Of a stretch of DNA of 64,000 bases, positions 8,258-17,900 are shown one piece after another (the first letter of the stretch is position 1; the number at the start of each line of letters is the position of its first letter). This DNA comes from Desulfomicrobium baculatum DSM 4028. GTDB taxonomy: Bacteria; Desulfobacterota; Desulfovibrionia; Desulfovibrionales; Desulfomicrobiaceae. A program made the translations under genes and the position numbers. The DNA is taken from the NCBI RefSeq assembly GCF_000023225.1, contig NC_013173.1:808501-872500 (forward strand), read 5' to 3'. Under the pieces are notes generated by a model. The model was not told where the DNA came from, did not search any database, and was given only the letters and a program-made list of their open reading frames with translations.

Positions 8258-9927
8258 GATTTGTTCCGTGTTTCGGTTTTTCCGGTCAGGAGCATGATGG
8301 GTACAAGACCCGCCGCGATCAGCACCAGAGCCGGTGTCGCCGCCATTTTCCATTCTCCTTCCGATGTGAATTCGTAGATTTTCACCGCCAGCGTGTCCCA
8401 CCCGAAAGGCCGCATCATGAGGGTTACGGGAAGTTCCTTCATGACGTCGACGAGCACAAGGATTGCGGCCGTGAGGATGCCGGTGCGGGTCATGGGCAGA
8501 TGGACACGCCTGACGAGCGCCGCACCGTGGCAGCCCATGGTTCTGGCCGCTTCGACGACCGAGGGCGTGATGCGTTGCATGGCGCTGTCGATGGATCCAA
8601 AGCCTGCCGCCAGGAAACGGACCGTGTATGCAATGACGAGCAGGGCCAGCGAACCCTGGATAAACGGGCTCATCGGCACCCCGGTAGTCGAGGCAATGAA
8701 ATCGAGCATGGTGTTGTCGATAAAGGCGGCCGGAATGAAGATGCCCACGGCGAGGATTGTCCCAGGCATGGCATAGCCGAGAGTCGCAATGCGGATGATC
8801 CAGCCCGTTCCGGGGTTGCTGCGTCTGGCGAAAGCCAGCAGGAGAGAGACGGCGGAAGTGGCCACAGCCGTCATCAAGCCGAGTATCAGCGTGTCCTTGC
8901 CAAGCTGAAGATAACTCGCGGTGTTCGGCCCCGTGGCTTTCCAGGCCCAGAGCAGGAGTTGCAGACAGGGAACGGCGAAGGCGAAGACAAAAATCAGTGA
9001 CGAAAGGGCAAAGGCAAGCCATTTAGCCGCACCGGTCAGGCGCAGGTGCAGCGCAGGCGTGCCCGACCTTCCGGCTTCGGTAAAACGGAGTCGGGCTCGG
9101 AAACGTTGCTCCAAGGCCAGCATGACAAGGACGAAGGCGACGAGCACTGCGGAGAGTTGGGAAGCGGCCTTGAGTGAAAACAGGCCGAACCAGGCCTTGT
9201 AGATCGCGGTGGTGAAGGTGTCGTAGTTGAAGATTGAAACTGCCCCGAAATCGGCCAGGGTTTCCATGCAGACGAGCGTCACGCCGGCCGCGATCCAGGG
9301 CCGGGCCATGGGGATGGCCACCCGGAAAAACGCTCTTGACGGAGAGAGGCCGAGTGTCCTGGCCGCTTCCATCGCGGTTCTGCCCTGGGTCAGGAAAGCG
9401 CTGCGGCAAAGCAGGTAAACGTAAGGATAGAAAGCCATCGAGAGGATGGCCGCCACCCCGAAGACATTGCGGATGTCCACGAAGCCCACGCCGGGCAAGA
9501 CTTGCCTGATCGTCGTCTGCACGGGGCCGGCGAAGTCGAGCAGGCCAAGATACACGAAGGCGTAAACATACGGCGGCACTGCAAGGGGAAGCGTCAATGC
9601 CCACGAGAAGAATTTTCTGCCCGGGTAGTCGCAAACGGTCGTGAGCCACGCAAGGCCGACGCCGAGGATTGCGGTCATGGGGATGACCAGGGCCAGCAGG
9701 GCGATGGTGTTACCCACGAGATCGGGCAGGACATGTTCGGCCAGGTGTCGCCATATGTCCTGTTCCGGGGTCAGGAAGGAATACAGGAGAACCGCGACCG
9801 GGGTTACGGCCATGGCCGCGAACACGGATGCAGCCAGGAGCGTGCCGGGAGACTGCATGCGGAAGGTGCGGAGGCGGAGGGAGAGTCCCCCCGCCTTCGT
9901 TCTCATGTTCCGATGAGGGAATGCCAT
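8254..9927 (-). CDS. fbpB: Fe(III) ABC transporter permease, fused two-domain type
   Basis: At 557 residues this is the usual double-length FbpB permease with about twelve spans and two EAA loops (MEAARTLGLSPSRAFFRVAI and VVEAARTMGCHGAALVRRVH). It forms the whole transmembrane channel. The ATG at 9927 lies two bases after the fbpA stop; the ATG at 9906 is an alternative. Neither has a strong Shine-Dalgarno sequence, which fits coupling to fbpA translation. Confidence 0.9.
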   Translation of the reverse strand: MAFPHRNMRTKAGGLSLRLRTFRMQSPGTLLAASVFAAMAVTPVAVLLYSFLTPEQDIWRHLAEHVLPDLVGNTIALLALVIPMTAILGVGLAWLTTVCDYPGRKFFSWALTLPLAVPPYVYAFVYLGLLDFAGPVQTTIRQVLPGVGFVDIRNVFGVAAILSMAFYPYVYLLCRSAFLTQGRTAMEAARTLGLSPSRAFFRVAIPMARPWIAAGVTLVCMETLADFGAVSIFNYDTFTTAIYKAWFGLFSLKAASQLSAVLVAFVLVMLALEQRFRARLRFTEAGRSGTPALHLRLTGAAKWLAFALSSLIFVFAFAVPCLQLLLWAWKATGPNTASYLQLGKDTLILGLMTAVATSAVSLLLAFARRSNPGTGWIIRIATLGYAMPGTILAVGIFIPAAFIDNTMLDFIASTTGVPMSPFIQGSLALLVIAYTVRFLAAGFGSIDSAMQRITPSVVEAARTMGCHGAALVRRVHLPMTRTGILTAAILVLVDVMKELPVTLMMRPFGWDTLAVKIYEFTSEGEWKMAATPALVLIAAGLVPIMLLTGKTETRNKS

Positions 9928-9928
9928 G

Positions 9929-10930
9929 TTATTTGTAGCCGACCCGGTCCATGAGCTTGATGGCCTGGGTCTGATACTCGCCGTATTTGGCCACGTTCAG
10001 GGTGCTGGCCTTGAAGTCGCCCCATGCGGCCACTGCGGAATCGGCGGGCACGGAGGGGTTTGCAGGGTATTCCATGTTCAGTGCGGCGAACATGGATTGC
10101 GCCTCGCCGGAGGAGAGCCATTCGAGAAATTTTACGGCCTCTTCCCTGTGCTTGGCGTGGGTGGTGATACCGGCCCCTGAGACGTTGACATGGACGCCGG
10201 TCCCGGCCTGATCGGGCCAGAAAAGAGCCAGCGGAGCATCGGGTTTCTCTTTCATCAACTTTCCGAAATAATAGGTGTTTACGATGGTTACGTCGCCTAC
10301 GCCGGCAGCCACGGCCTCCATGGCCTGGTTGTCATTGGCGAAGGGTGCGACGGGGGTGTTTGCGACCCAGCCGGCGACGACGCGTTCCGCTTCGGCCTCG
10401 CCGAGTTCGGCAATCAGGGCCGCCACGAGGGACTGGTTGTAGACCTTTTTGGATGTGCGCAGCAGCAGCCTGCCCTTCCATTCCGGACCTGCCAGGGCGG
10501 CGTAGGTACTCAGGTCGGCGGGCTTCACCTTTCCGGTGTTGTAGACAATGGTCCTGGCGCGTAGCGACAAGCCAAACCACTTGTTGCCCGGGTCGCGCAG
10601 GTGGTCGGGAATGTTGGCTGCAAGGGTTTCGGATTGCACGGGCGAAATTACGCCGGCCTCGCCCGCCAGCCAGAGGTTGCCGGCATCGACGGTGATCAGC
10701 ATGTCGGCCGGGGTGCGTTCGCCCTCGGCTTTGAGCCGCTCAAGGAGCACCGGTTCCTTGTCGGTCACGTACTGGATCTTCACGCCCGTCTTGGCCGTGT
10801 ACGCATCGAAAAGAGGCTTGATGAGCTGCTCCGCGCGAGCGGAGTAAACCACCAATTCGCTCGCCGTGGCAGGGAGGGCGGTCAAGAGGGTCAGGGCAAG
10901 GGTCAGCAGGGAGGCAATTTTTTTGTTCAC
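9929..10930 (-). CDS. fbpA: Periplasmic Fe(III)-binding protein of the FbpA family
   Basis: The product is 333 residues from a GTG start with GGAG five bases upstream. It has a signal peptide (LLTLALTLLTALPATASE) and the class II ferric-binding protein fold starting ELVVYSARAEQLIKPLF. The YYFGKL segment fits the Tyr pair that binds iron. It captures Fe(III) for the FbpBC importer. It is the first gene of the operon, and a possible operator lies 40 bases upstream. Confidence 0.9.
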   Translation of the reverse strand: MNKKIASLLTLALTLLTALPATASELVVYSARAEQLIKPLFDAYTAKTGVKIQYVTDKEPVLLERLKAEGERTPADMLITVDAGNLWLAGEAGVISPVQSETLAANIPDHLRDPGNKWFGLSLRARTIVYNTGKVKPADLSTYAALAGPEWKGRLLLRTSKKVYNQSLVAALIAELGEAEAERVVAGWVANTPVAPFANDNQAMEAVAAGVGDVTIVNTYYFGKLMKEKPDAPLALFWPDQAGTGVHVNVSGAGITTHAKHREEAVKFLEWLSSGEAQSMFAALNMEYPANPSVPADSAVAAWGDFKASTLNVAKYGEYQTQAIKLMDRVGYK

Positions 10931-10970
10931 GGTAACTCCATTCGGCGCTCTGCGCCTTGATTTTTGCTGT

Positions 10971-10983
10971 TTAGTCAAACTAA
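10971..10983 (-). promoter_or_regulatory. Candidate metalloregulator operator upstream of fbpA
   Basis: The 13-bp sequence TTAGTTTGACTAA is a perfect palindrome with a three-base centre, 40 bases upstream of the fbpA start. The layout recalls operators of DtxR/MntR-type iron or manganese repressors. A further GTTTAGCATGTTTAAC lies at about 11029-11044. No regulator gene is in the window, so the assignment is tentative. Confidence 0.35.
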
Positions 10984-11544
10984 TCTAAATGGTTAAAAAT
11001 TAATAAAATATTTTTTTTCAATTAAATTGTTTAGCATGTTTAACTTTTATGACGCGGAAATGTCGTCATGCCATGCGTGCTTGAGGTTTATTTGTAAAAA
11101 AAGTTAGGCGATGTCAACTTTTTTAATTGCCGACAAGAATGATTTGAATCAAGCGATCTGAATTAATTCGATATTGTCAATTTGAGCGCAGCGTTAGCTG
11201 TGAGACAAGTGGCGTCGCGGCAATAAGTGCAGCGTGCTGGCAGGGTTGCGGACTCTAATCTTTTCGGTGACACCGGACCTGCGGTCATTGGCTGGCCTGA
11301 GGGTGTCAAAAGAAGCGCTGACTTTTTTTTGAGTGAAGGCATCCAGATCTTTGAAAAATGACAATAATGCACGCTTTATTTCATTTCTTATCTCAGGGAA
11401 TTTGAATGTAAATAACTCCACTGAAACATTCTTTTTTACGCAATCAGTAAATTGAAATCAAAAAGTTGGTATTTTATCCGGCTCTTCAATAATATCCAGC
11501 TTGGTTTTCACTGGTTAACTTCTCCTTTTTTCGTAATAAAAAAA
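10984..11544. other. Intergenic region without a supported gene
   Basis: This stretch is very AT-rich near the fbpA promoter. Between 11163 and 11421 there are short open frames on the minus strand (for example one starting MELFTFKFPEIRNEIKRALL) that I do not recognise. The frame shifts and low coding quality suggest a decayed fragment rather than a gene. Confidence 0.4.
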
Positions 11545-14154
11545 CTACTGCACTTCGCCCTTCCCCAACTTCTGTGCCCGCTCCAACGCCTTCTTGAGTT
11601 CTACGACCTGCACCGGCTTAGCGATGTAGTCGTTCATGCCAGCATCCAAGAATTTTTCCCGGTCTCCGGCCATGGCATAAGCGGTCAGAGCGATAATGGG
11701 GATGCTTCGCTTCGCCTCCGGGGTAGCGGAACTGCGGATGAGGCGGGTGGCTTCGATCCCACCCATCACCGGCATCTGGATGTCCATGAGGACTGCGTCG
11801 AAGTCGTGCGCGCCGAGCAGATCCAACGCCTCTTCGCCGTTCCTGGCTATCGACACCGTGTACCCCGCTTTTTCCAGCAGTTTACGGACAGCGAATTGTG
11901 TCACCTCGTCGTCTTCAGCCAACAGTACCCGGCCATTGGCCGTGGCAGATGCCCCGATTTCTGCAGGGGCTTTTACGACAGCAACGCCGAGGGCCTTTCC
12001 TACGGTCACGCAGAAGCTGAAGGTCGTCCCCACTCCAGTCTCGCTTTCGACGGCCATATTCCCGCCCATGAGGGTCACGAGATGCTTGCAGATGGAGAGG
12101 CCCAGCCCAGCGCCCTGATGGCTCTTGGCGTACCCTTGGCTGACCTGAGTGAATGGGGTGAACAGGTTCTTGAGATCCTTGTCGGAAATACCGCACCCGG
12201 TGTCCGAAACCGAGAAGAAGATACGAAGCTGGCCTGGGTGTTTCGCGGGCAGGGGGTAGGCCTCGACATTGACGTAGCCGGTCGTGGTGAACTTGAAGGC
12301 GTTGCCGATGAGGTTGCCCAGCACCTGCTGCAGGCGAATGGGGTCCCCGACGATGGAGTTCGGCAGGCCCGGATCGACGTGATGCCTGAGTTCCACCCCT
12401 GACTGGACTGCCGTGGGCACGAAAAGGTCCAACACCTGGACAAGAGTTTCATGCAATCTGAAGGGTTCGGACTGGATATGCAGTTTTCCAGCCTCTACCC
12501 GCGACAGGTCGAGAATATCCGAAAGGAGCCGGTTCAAACGATTGGCTGATTGCAGGGCGAGCGTGCAGAACTGTTTTTGTTCCTGGCCTTCGGCCGAGGT
12601 TTCCAGCAACTGGAGAATTCCCATTACGCCGTTCAGAGGGGTTCGGATTTCATGGCTCATGTTGGCCAGGAATTCCGATTTGGCCTGGCTGGCCGACTCG
12701 GCGGCCTCCTTGGCTCTCTCCAACGCTTGTTCCGCATTCTTGCGGTCGGTGATGTCCTGCACCATGCCGACGGAGCGGATGACCGTGCCTAGGGCATCCC
12801 GCTCATGGACGCAGCGTTCGATCACAAAACGGATTTCTTCATCGTCCCTGCGCACGATGCGGTGCTCGATTTCGTAGCTTTCCCTGCTTTCCTCGATGGA
12901 GGAGGCATAAGCATGTTCAACGGCGGCGCGGTCGTCGGGGTGCACGATGGCCAGGAACCGCTCGTAACTAGGCTCAAAGTCTTCCTGCGTCGCGCCAAAG
13001 ATGCGGTAGGCCTCGTCCGACCATGTCAGGCGGTTGTCGGTCAGGTCCAGCTGCCAGCTGCCCATGTGGCCTATATTTTGGGCCTGCTCCAGGATGGCCT
13101 GGCTTGTGCGCAGCCGTGCTTGACTCTCCAGGATGGCCGAAATGGCCTGACGGAATTCCCGTTCGATGAGGCCCAGTTCCTGGAAGGGAGCCGGCTCAGG
13201 CGGGGCGGGCTGTTGCGAGGCAGCCAGTCCGGTCATGGACTTTGAGAACTCCACGATCGGGCGTATGATCCGCAGATTCAGGGTCCGCCTTACCGAGAGG
13301 AAGAGGATCAAGAAGTAGGCGACCAGAAGGATCTCGATGGTCGCCACGATCTTGAGGGTGTCGGACATGGCCTGCCATAGGCTCGTGGACAGGATGACCT
13401 TCCACTGGTGTCCGGGCAATTGGGCGACGGTGTCGGACACGAAGCTGCGGTCCCTGAAGGCTAGGGCGCTGAACGTCTCTGCTTCGGAAGCCTCCTTGAA
13501 TATGCGCCAGTCTCCTATGTTGGTCTGCTGGCGCACTAGGGCCATGTCCGGGTGCGCGATGAGGTTGCCGAATCCGTCGGTGACTGCCACCACTGTTCCG
13601 TGAAGGTCCAACGAAAAATGTTGCAGATGTTCAAGCAGGGCGTCAAGATTGAGCTCCCCGGCTATCATTTTCCCCGAAACGGTTTTCGCCCGCATGAGGA
13701 TAGTCAGACTGCCCGTAGCAGAAGAATAGAGCGGCCGGGACATGGTCGAGTTCGATTCCGAAGGAAAGAGGACAGGGAAGTCCACTCCCACGAACCCAGG
13801 CGGGTGTGTGAACCGCACGATGCCGTCCGCATCGACCAGGACGATGCGCTGGAAACGGGTCAGGGATTCCTGCGTCTGCCTGATGGCTGCGTGGAAGTGG
13901 TCGGGATCGCTCCTGCCCTCAAGCCGTGCAAGTGAGGCGAGGTTCGAATGAGCATCCGAAACGAAGATGTCGAGGTAGCGGCAGAGCGCGGTCGCCAAGT
14001 GTTCGTTGGTTTCTCTGGCATTATTGACGCCTTCCGCGAGCAGGGCGAGTCCGAGAGCGAAGACGACAATGATGCATGGGACCAGCAACCATACGGCCAA
14101 GGTCCCGCGCAACAGGGAAACTGCTGGTACAGGCGCTTCAGCGGATCGTTTCAT
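11545..14154 (-). CDS. Hybrid sensor histidine kinase with periplasmic sensor, PAS, HisKA, HATPase and receiver domains
   Basis: From the ATG at 14154 the protein has 869 residues. It has an N-terminal membrane segment, a periplasmic domain of about 230 residues of the Cache type, a second membrane segment and a PAS/PAC region. These are followed by HisKA (FLANMSHEIRTPLNGV), HATPase (DTGCGISDKDL, GAGLGLSICKHL) and a C-terminal receiver (LLAEDDEVTQF, phospho-acceptor VLMDIQMPVMGG, Lys in AKPVQV). The first 16 bases overlap the upstream binding-protein gene, so the two are coupled and probably work as one sensor. No output regulator follows. Confidence 0.9.
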   Translation of the reverse strand: MKRSAEAPVPAVSLLRGTLAVWLLVPCIIVVFALGLALLAEGVNNARETNEHLATALCRYLDIFVSDAHSNLASLARLEGRSDPDHFHAAIRQTQESLTRFQRIVLVDADGIVRFTHPPGFVGVDFPVLFPSESNSTMSRPLYSSATGSLTILMRAKTVSGKMIAGELNLDALLEHLQHFSLDLHGTVVAVTDGFGNLIAHPDMALVRQQTNIGDWRIFKEASEAETFSALAFRDRSFVSDTVAQLPGHQWKVILSTSLWQAMSDTLKIVATIEILLVAYFLILFLSVRRTLNLRIIRPIVEFSKSMTGLAASQQPAPPEPAPFQELGLIEREFRQAISAILESQARLRTSQAILEQAQNIGHMGSWQLDLTDNRLTWSDEAYRIFGATQEDFEPSYERFLAIVHPDDRAAVEHAYASSIEESRESYEIEHRIVRRDDEEIRFVIERCVHERDALGTVIRSVGMVQDITDRKNAEQALERAKEAAESASQAKSEFLANMSHEIRTPLNGVMGILQLLETSAEGQEQKQFCTLALQSANRLNRLLSDILDLSRVEAGKLHIQSEPFRLHETLVQVLDLFVPTAVQSGVELRHHVDPGLPNSIVGDPIRLQQVLGNLIGNAFKFTTTGYVNVEAYPLPAKHPGQLRIFFSVSDTGCGISDKDLKNLFTPFTQVSQGYAKSHQGAGLGLSICKHLVTLMGGNMAVESETGVGTTFSFCVTVGKALGVAVVKAPAEIGASATANGRVLLAEDDEVTQFAVRKLLEKAGYTVSIARNGEEALDLLGAHDFDAVLMDIQMPVMGGIEATRLIRSSATPEAKRSIPIIALTAYAMAGDREKFLDAGMNDYIAKPVQVVELKKALERAQKLGKGEVQ

Positions 14155-15283
14155 GGGTTCGGAAGTCTCTTCCGGTGAATTCGATGATGTAGTGGTCCCG
14201 GATGACATCGCCGAATTCGTCCAGGCGGAAAGGCGCGATGACGCCCGGGAGTTCCGGGAGGGTCTCCATGGCGGCCGGAAGGCCGTTGGGATTCCCTGCG
14301 GCCTTGAGCATCCCCTGCAAAAAGACCTGGGTCGCCTCGTAGGATAGGGCTGCGGCAAAATTCGAGGCATAACCGAAGCGTTGCCGGTAACGCTGCTGGA
14401 AAGACAGGTGCTCGGGCCTCGTGTTGTCTTCACTGTATCCCATGCCGAAAATCCATCCGCCACAGGCTTGACCGCAATCCACCACGAGTTCCCGGGTGGC
14501 CGCCCACATGGTGCTATAGACAGGGATCTTCAGGCTGCGAGATACGAAGGTTTTGGCCAATTTGGAGGCGTCCCGGGAGGAGAGGCTGACGAAGATCGCA
14601 TCTGGAGCGAGTCGCTCGATTTCTGCGGTGATGGTTTCCCAGGATTCCAGGGAAGAGGAATGGATATTCCAATCCTTGAGCAGCGTCCCCCCGAGTCGCA
14701 CGAATTCGGAACGAAAAGCATCCCTGTAAGGGCCTGAAAAAGCATCGTTGTCCATGTCGGCGACGATTATCACCGTGCGCAGCCCGGCTTTTTCAGTACC
14801 ATAGCGGGCGAGGGCTCTGGCCCATTGGGCGTTTTCGCTGAGGACCCTGAAGAAGAGGTCCTTTTTTCCCGTCAGCAAGGGCGTGCTCACGGTAGGCGAG
14901 ATAAGTGGCAAGCGGTGTCCCGAGGCTTGTTCGAGGGCGGCTTTGGCCACGCCGCTGGTCATGGGGCCGATGATCGCCACGGCTTTGACTGCGGCCAGCC
15001 TGTCCACGGCCTGGCGGGCGCCGTCGGGCGTATTGAGGTCGTCCTCGGCCATCAGCCGGAATGTTACTCCCGGGACTAACTCCCGGGCGTTTGCTTCTTC
15101 CAGGGCCAACTGTGCCCCGTTGCGCCCCTGGACCCCAAGGTCGGAATACTTCCCTTCCAAAGGGCCGAGAAACCCGACTGTCACTTCCGAATGGTCCGAG
15201 CAGGCCTGCAGGAGCAGGCAGAGGAGCAACACTGCGAGGCGTATGCGGGTGATGATTCCTTGTGATAGTGAGCAGGGGTACAT
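14138..15283 (-). CDS. Periplasmic branched-chain-amino-acid-type binding lipoprotein
   Basis: This 381-residue protein has a lipobox (LLCLLLQACSD) and the Leu/Ile/Val-binding-protein fold (VTVGFLGPLEGKYSDLG, then AVAIIGPMTSGVAKAAL). Such proteins usually feed ABC importers. Here no permease or ATPase is present, and the gene overlaps the start of a hybrid kinase by 17 bases. It more likely presents a small ligand to the kinase's periplasmic domain. The ligand is unknown. Confidence 0.85.
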   Translation of the reverse strand: MYPCSLSQGIITRIRLAVLLLCLLLQACSDHSEVTVGFLGPLEGKYSDLGVQGRNGAQLALEEANARELVPGVTFRLMAEDDLNTPDGARQAVDRLAAVKAVAIIGPMTSGVAKAALEQASGHRLPLISPTVSTPLLTGKKDLFFRVLSENAQWARALARYGTEKAGLRTVIIVADMDNDAFSGPYRDAFRSEFVRLGGTLLKDWNIHSSSLESWETITAEIERLAPDAIFVSLSSRDASKLAKTFVSRSLKIPVYSTMWAATRELVVDCGQACGGWIFGMGYSEDNTRPEHLSFQQRYRQRFGYASNFAAALSYEATQVFLQGMLKAAGNPNGLPAAMETLPELPGVIAPFRLDEFGDVIRDHYIIEFTGRDFRTHETIR

Positions 15284-15717
15284 TTTAGTTTGCTGGCTGA
15301 TTGTTTCGTTGAGTTGCGGGTGTATCAGACGCTTTCAGTTCTCGTGCTTTTAAGCAGTTAACTTGGGCAAGACGATGATGTTGCTTCATACAGGGAACTA
15401 TCCACCTTGAAGAGCTCTGTGCCTTTTAACTATCTTAATGGACAGGATTAATCCTGGCGAGTGAACGAACTATCGGTCTTTTGCAGCCTTTTTTGCAGTG
15501 GTGCAATAGTAGGCGTTAGGCTGAACTTATCAACTATTCTATCATCTCCGGATTTACAAACGATATTCTGTAACTCCTCTGGGATAGACCCAGGATTCTT
15601 GACTTTTTGTGCTGTTTGAGAAGATCGGGGCGAATGGAGCGATTCTCGCGTCGGGGCATGAGTGCCGACATGTCTTCCGTGGCCTGTGCAGAGGGGAATC
15701 CTTCAAAGTCGTTCTGT
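15284..15717. other. Intergenic region
   Basis: I see no gene here. The right part (from about 15607) is open in the relaxase frame but lacks recognisable relaxase sequence and a ribosome binding site, so it may be the scrambled 5' part of that pseudogene. Confidence 0.4.
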
Positions 15718-16134
15718 CCCGAGGACGAGGCCAAACTGACTCTGAAATATTTCCTGGCAACCGAAAGCGAGTTTGCGCACGCGTTGGGCTATGGCGATCA
15801 TCAACGTCTTTGCGGCGTGCATAAGAATACCAGGCAGATGCATCTGCATGGTGCATACAATATGATCCATCCGGAAAAGTTGACGAGATATGAGCCGTAC
15901 CGGGACTATCACAAGCGGGACAAGGTTTGCCGGGAGCTGGAGCGTCGTTTTGACCCCGGCAGGGTTCCTTATGAGAAATTCACCCAAGGAAATCCCTACG
16001 TTTGGATGGCACTAACTTGGGGAGGTTTACAATCTGAACTGAACATGGGTGTACTGGGCGCTAGGCCCTTGGACGGTGAGCGAAACCAAGGTGCCGCGTC
16101 GGGTGGCGCGGGAAAAAAGAAAGGTTTCGGGTAG
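15718..16134 (+). pseudogene. Relaxase (MobA/VirD2-type) remnant
   Basis: The frame contains ALGYGDHQRLCGVHKNTRQM, followed by HLHGAYNMIHPEKLTRYEPY and RDYHKRDKVCRELERRF. These match the metal-binding motif III (HxDTxxxHxH) and following sequence of MOB-type relaxases. The Asp of the motif is Asn here, the N-terminal catalytic Tyr region is missing, and sequence after about 15966 no longer looks like relaxase. It is a leftover of a conjugative or mobilisable element, directly outside the first att repeat. Confidence 0.72.
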
Positions 16135-16156
16135 TCTGTAACTACGCGAAACCTTT
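16112..16156 (-). terminator. Terminator attached to the outer att copy
   Basis: AAAGGTTTCGGGTAGT (16120-16135) pairs with ACTACGCGAAACCTTT (16141-16156) over 15 of 16 positions. Read on the minus strand, the stem is followed by TTTCTTTTTT. It lies eight bases beyond the CCA end of the tRNA-Arg half copy. Confidence 0.85.
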
Positions 16157-16164
16157 TTCAGATC

Positions 16165-16210
16165 TGGTGCCCCCACCATGACTCGAACATGGGCAAACCA
16201 GGATTAGGAA
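16165..16210 (-). repeat. att repeat, copy 1 (3' half of tRNA-Arg)
   Basis: This 46-bp sequence is identical to 23054-23099, the 3' part of tRNA-Arg(CCU) from the anticodon loop to CCA, and to 21353-21398. It marks the outer end of the tandem island. Confidence 0.9.
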
Positions 16211-16611
16211 CCGGTAAAAGCTCCGGGAGTTAGCCAGACACCGATCGGATTATGTTGGATTACAGGTATGTTATCATTGGAAAGGTGGCGTTTTTTCTTA
16301 TAGGAATCGAACGTCCGACGTCTTGATTACGAATAAAATAAAATCAGGAAATCAGATTCTTCACTAATTGATCATTCACCTGTATATTTCACTGATTGTC
16401 CTCCCCGTCCTACACAATTACGTGTGCATTTGGTGTGCAGAATTATGAAGTGTTTAATGTGACGGATAGTGGTTGCGCACTAACACGAAGATCTTTGTCT
16501 GTGTATTCACTAGGCTTGATGGCAAGGCATTTCAGATGACGCCAAAGCTTTAGATTTGAAATTTTTTTATAGTTCGTTTCGGCCAAGCCTTCCTGTTTAA
16601 AAATTCCGGCC
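16211..16611. other. Noncoding AT-rich stretch
   Basis: There is no supported gene between the att copy and the first island gene. I see no integrase fragment and no tRNA. Confidence 0.4.
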
Positions 16612-17124
16612 TCATTTCTTTTTTGCCGGTCGCTTCTTCACTTCATTCTTTTCATCAAGAATTTTCTTTAGCTCAGTAATACTTTTTGTCATATCATTCA
16701 TTTTGCTTAATGATGAGGATATATCATCTTTGTTTCGCTTGATATCGTCGCTTAACATTTTGATTTTATTGGGAACATAGTAAAGTTGTATAAAAAAAAT
16801 TGCTATAGAGACAAAAAGTGATATATTTAAATATGCCTTATATTCTTCTATAGGAAATGGAGAAAAAATTATAATTAATAGAGTAATTATTAATATTAGT
16901 GGAACAGTGCTAAAAAGATAAACAATTCTTTTATTGTGCAGGTCGCTATATGCATCGCACAATTTTTGCGTAACATTGTATATCTTTTCACATTCATCCA
17001 GTCTTTGTTTTATTTGTTGAATATTTGTAGCTTGAATAGATAATCCCAGGAAAAGCTCATGGGTTTGTCCGTATGTTGGAACATCCGCCAACGATGATGA
17101 ATCAACGGCTTTAATCTGCGTCAC
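16612..17124 (-). CDS. Two-span membrane protein with coiled coil, unknown
   Basis: The 170-residue product has a coiled-coil-prone N-terminal half (IQQIKQRLDECEKIYNVTQK), two adjacent membrane spans (about 72-92 and 98-118) and a second coiled coil with a Lys-rich tail (EVKKRPAKKK). The start is a GTG overlapping the stop of the upstream gene (GTGA), so it is coupled. It is AT-rich like the rest of the outer island unit. I recognise no family; the layout would suit a membrane-anchored effector or scaffold. Confidence 0.6.
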   Translation of the reverse strand: MTQIKAVDSSSLADVPTYGQTHELFLGLSIQATNIQQIKQRLDECEKIYNVTQKLCDAYSDLHNKRIVYLFSTVPLILIITLLIIIFSPFPIEEYKAYLNISLFVSIAIFFIQLYYVPNKIKMLSDDIKRNKDDISSSLSKMNDMTKSITELKKILDEKNEVKKRPAKKK

Positions 17125-17774
17125 GTTAAGTCTCCAACACTCATTTCTGCTACAGCCTGAATTTTAGACTTCACGATGTTAGCTATTTTTGATGTGCTAG
17201 TACGCTTTGTATAATTTTGTGCTGAATTTATATCCAACAAAACGTGCACTTTTTTCTTTTCAATACCATTCTCTGAAATCAGCGCCTCTTGGAATTGAGT
17301 TAAATTGTTTATTTGAATTCCATCAAAGACTTCTTTTTTGTTGAATTTAACAACAATTTCCTCTAATACGCCGTACTCATTTCGTAAAAATTTTTCACAA
17401 ATCCATCGAGGAGGGTTTTCTGACTCTATAGAATATTGAGATATAAGCCCAATACGCCCTATTCCTGTATTTTTGAATTTCTCAATAATCTTTAATGCAT
17501 ATTTTGAAAATTCATCTATGCGATATTTATCAACCTTGTTTGACATGAAATCAACTCTATTTCGTGTCATATTTATTCCATATCCACATTCAGGATCAAA
17601 AGATTGAATTACGGGAACCTCTGGAGGAGCATTTTTATCATTAATAAAAGGTAAAATTGTCGGGAGTATTTTTATTTTATCATCGATTAATTTTTTCAAT
17701 TCCATGTATTCGGTTAATGGGTCTCCTTCTAATACAATATCTATCAAAGCTAGTTGCAAATGCAATAATTCCAT
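17121..17774 (-). CDS. Hypothetical island protein (217 aa)
   Basis: The ATG at 17774 has AGGGG eight bases upstream and is preferred to the start at 17837. The protein is soluble and charged, without a signal peptide or membrane span. A central part (RIGLISQYSIESENPPRWIC) and a C-terminal part (VHVLLDINSAQNYTKRTSTS) look well folded, but I do not recognise the family. It is coupled to the downstream membrane protein, so the two probably act together. Confidence 0.55.
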   Translation of the reverse strand: MELLHLQLALIDIVLEGDPLTEYMELKKLIDDKIKILPTILPFINDKNAPPEVPVIQSFDPECGYGINMTRNRVDFMSNKVDKYRIDEFSKYALKIIEKFKNTGIGRIGLISQYSIESENPPRWICEKFLRNEYGVLEEIVVKFNKKEVFDGIQINNLTQFQEALISENGIEKKKVHVLLDINSAQNYTKRTSTSKIANIVKSKIQAVAEMSVGDLT

Positions 17775-17900
17775 TCCATTCCCCTTTTTTTGTTCGCAAT
17801 TTTGATCAATAAATTTTTTACTGATCATTTTTTCCATATGCTAACGGTAATCTACTTGCCAATTGACGCCTGGTTAATTGATCATCATGGGGCTGACGAT

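Noticed and set aside
11163..11421. Short minus-strand frames near 11.2-11.4 kb
   Set aside because: Two overlapping frames of doubtful quality, no recognised family and no clear start; kept only as a note in the intergenic entry.
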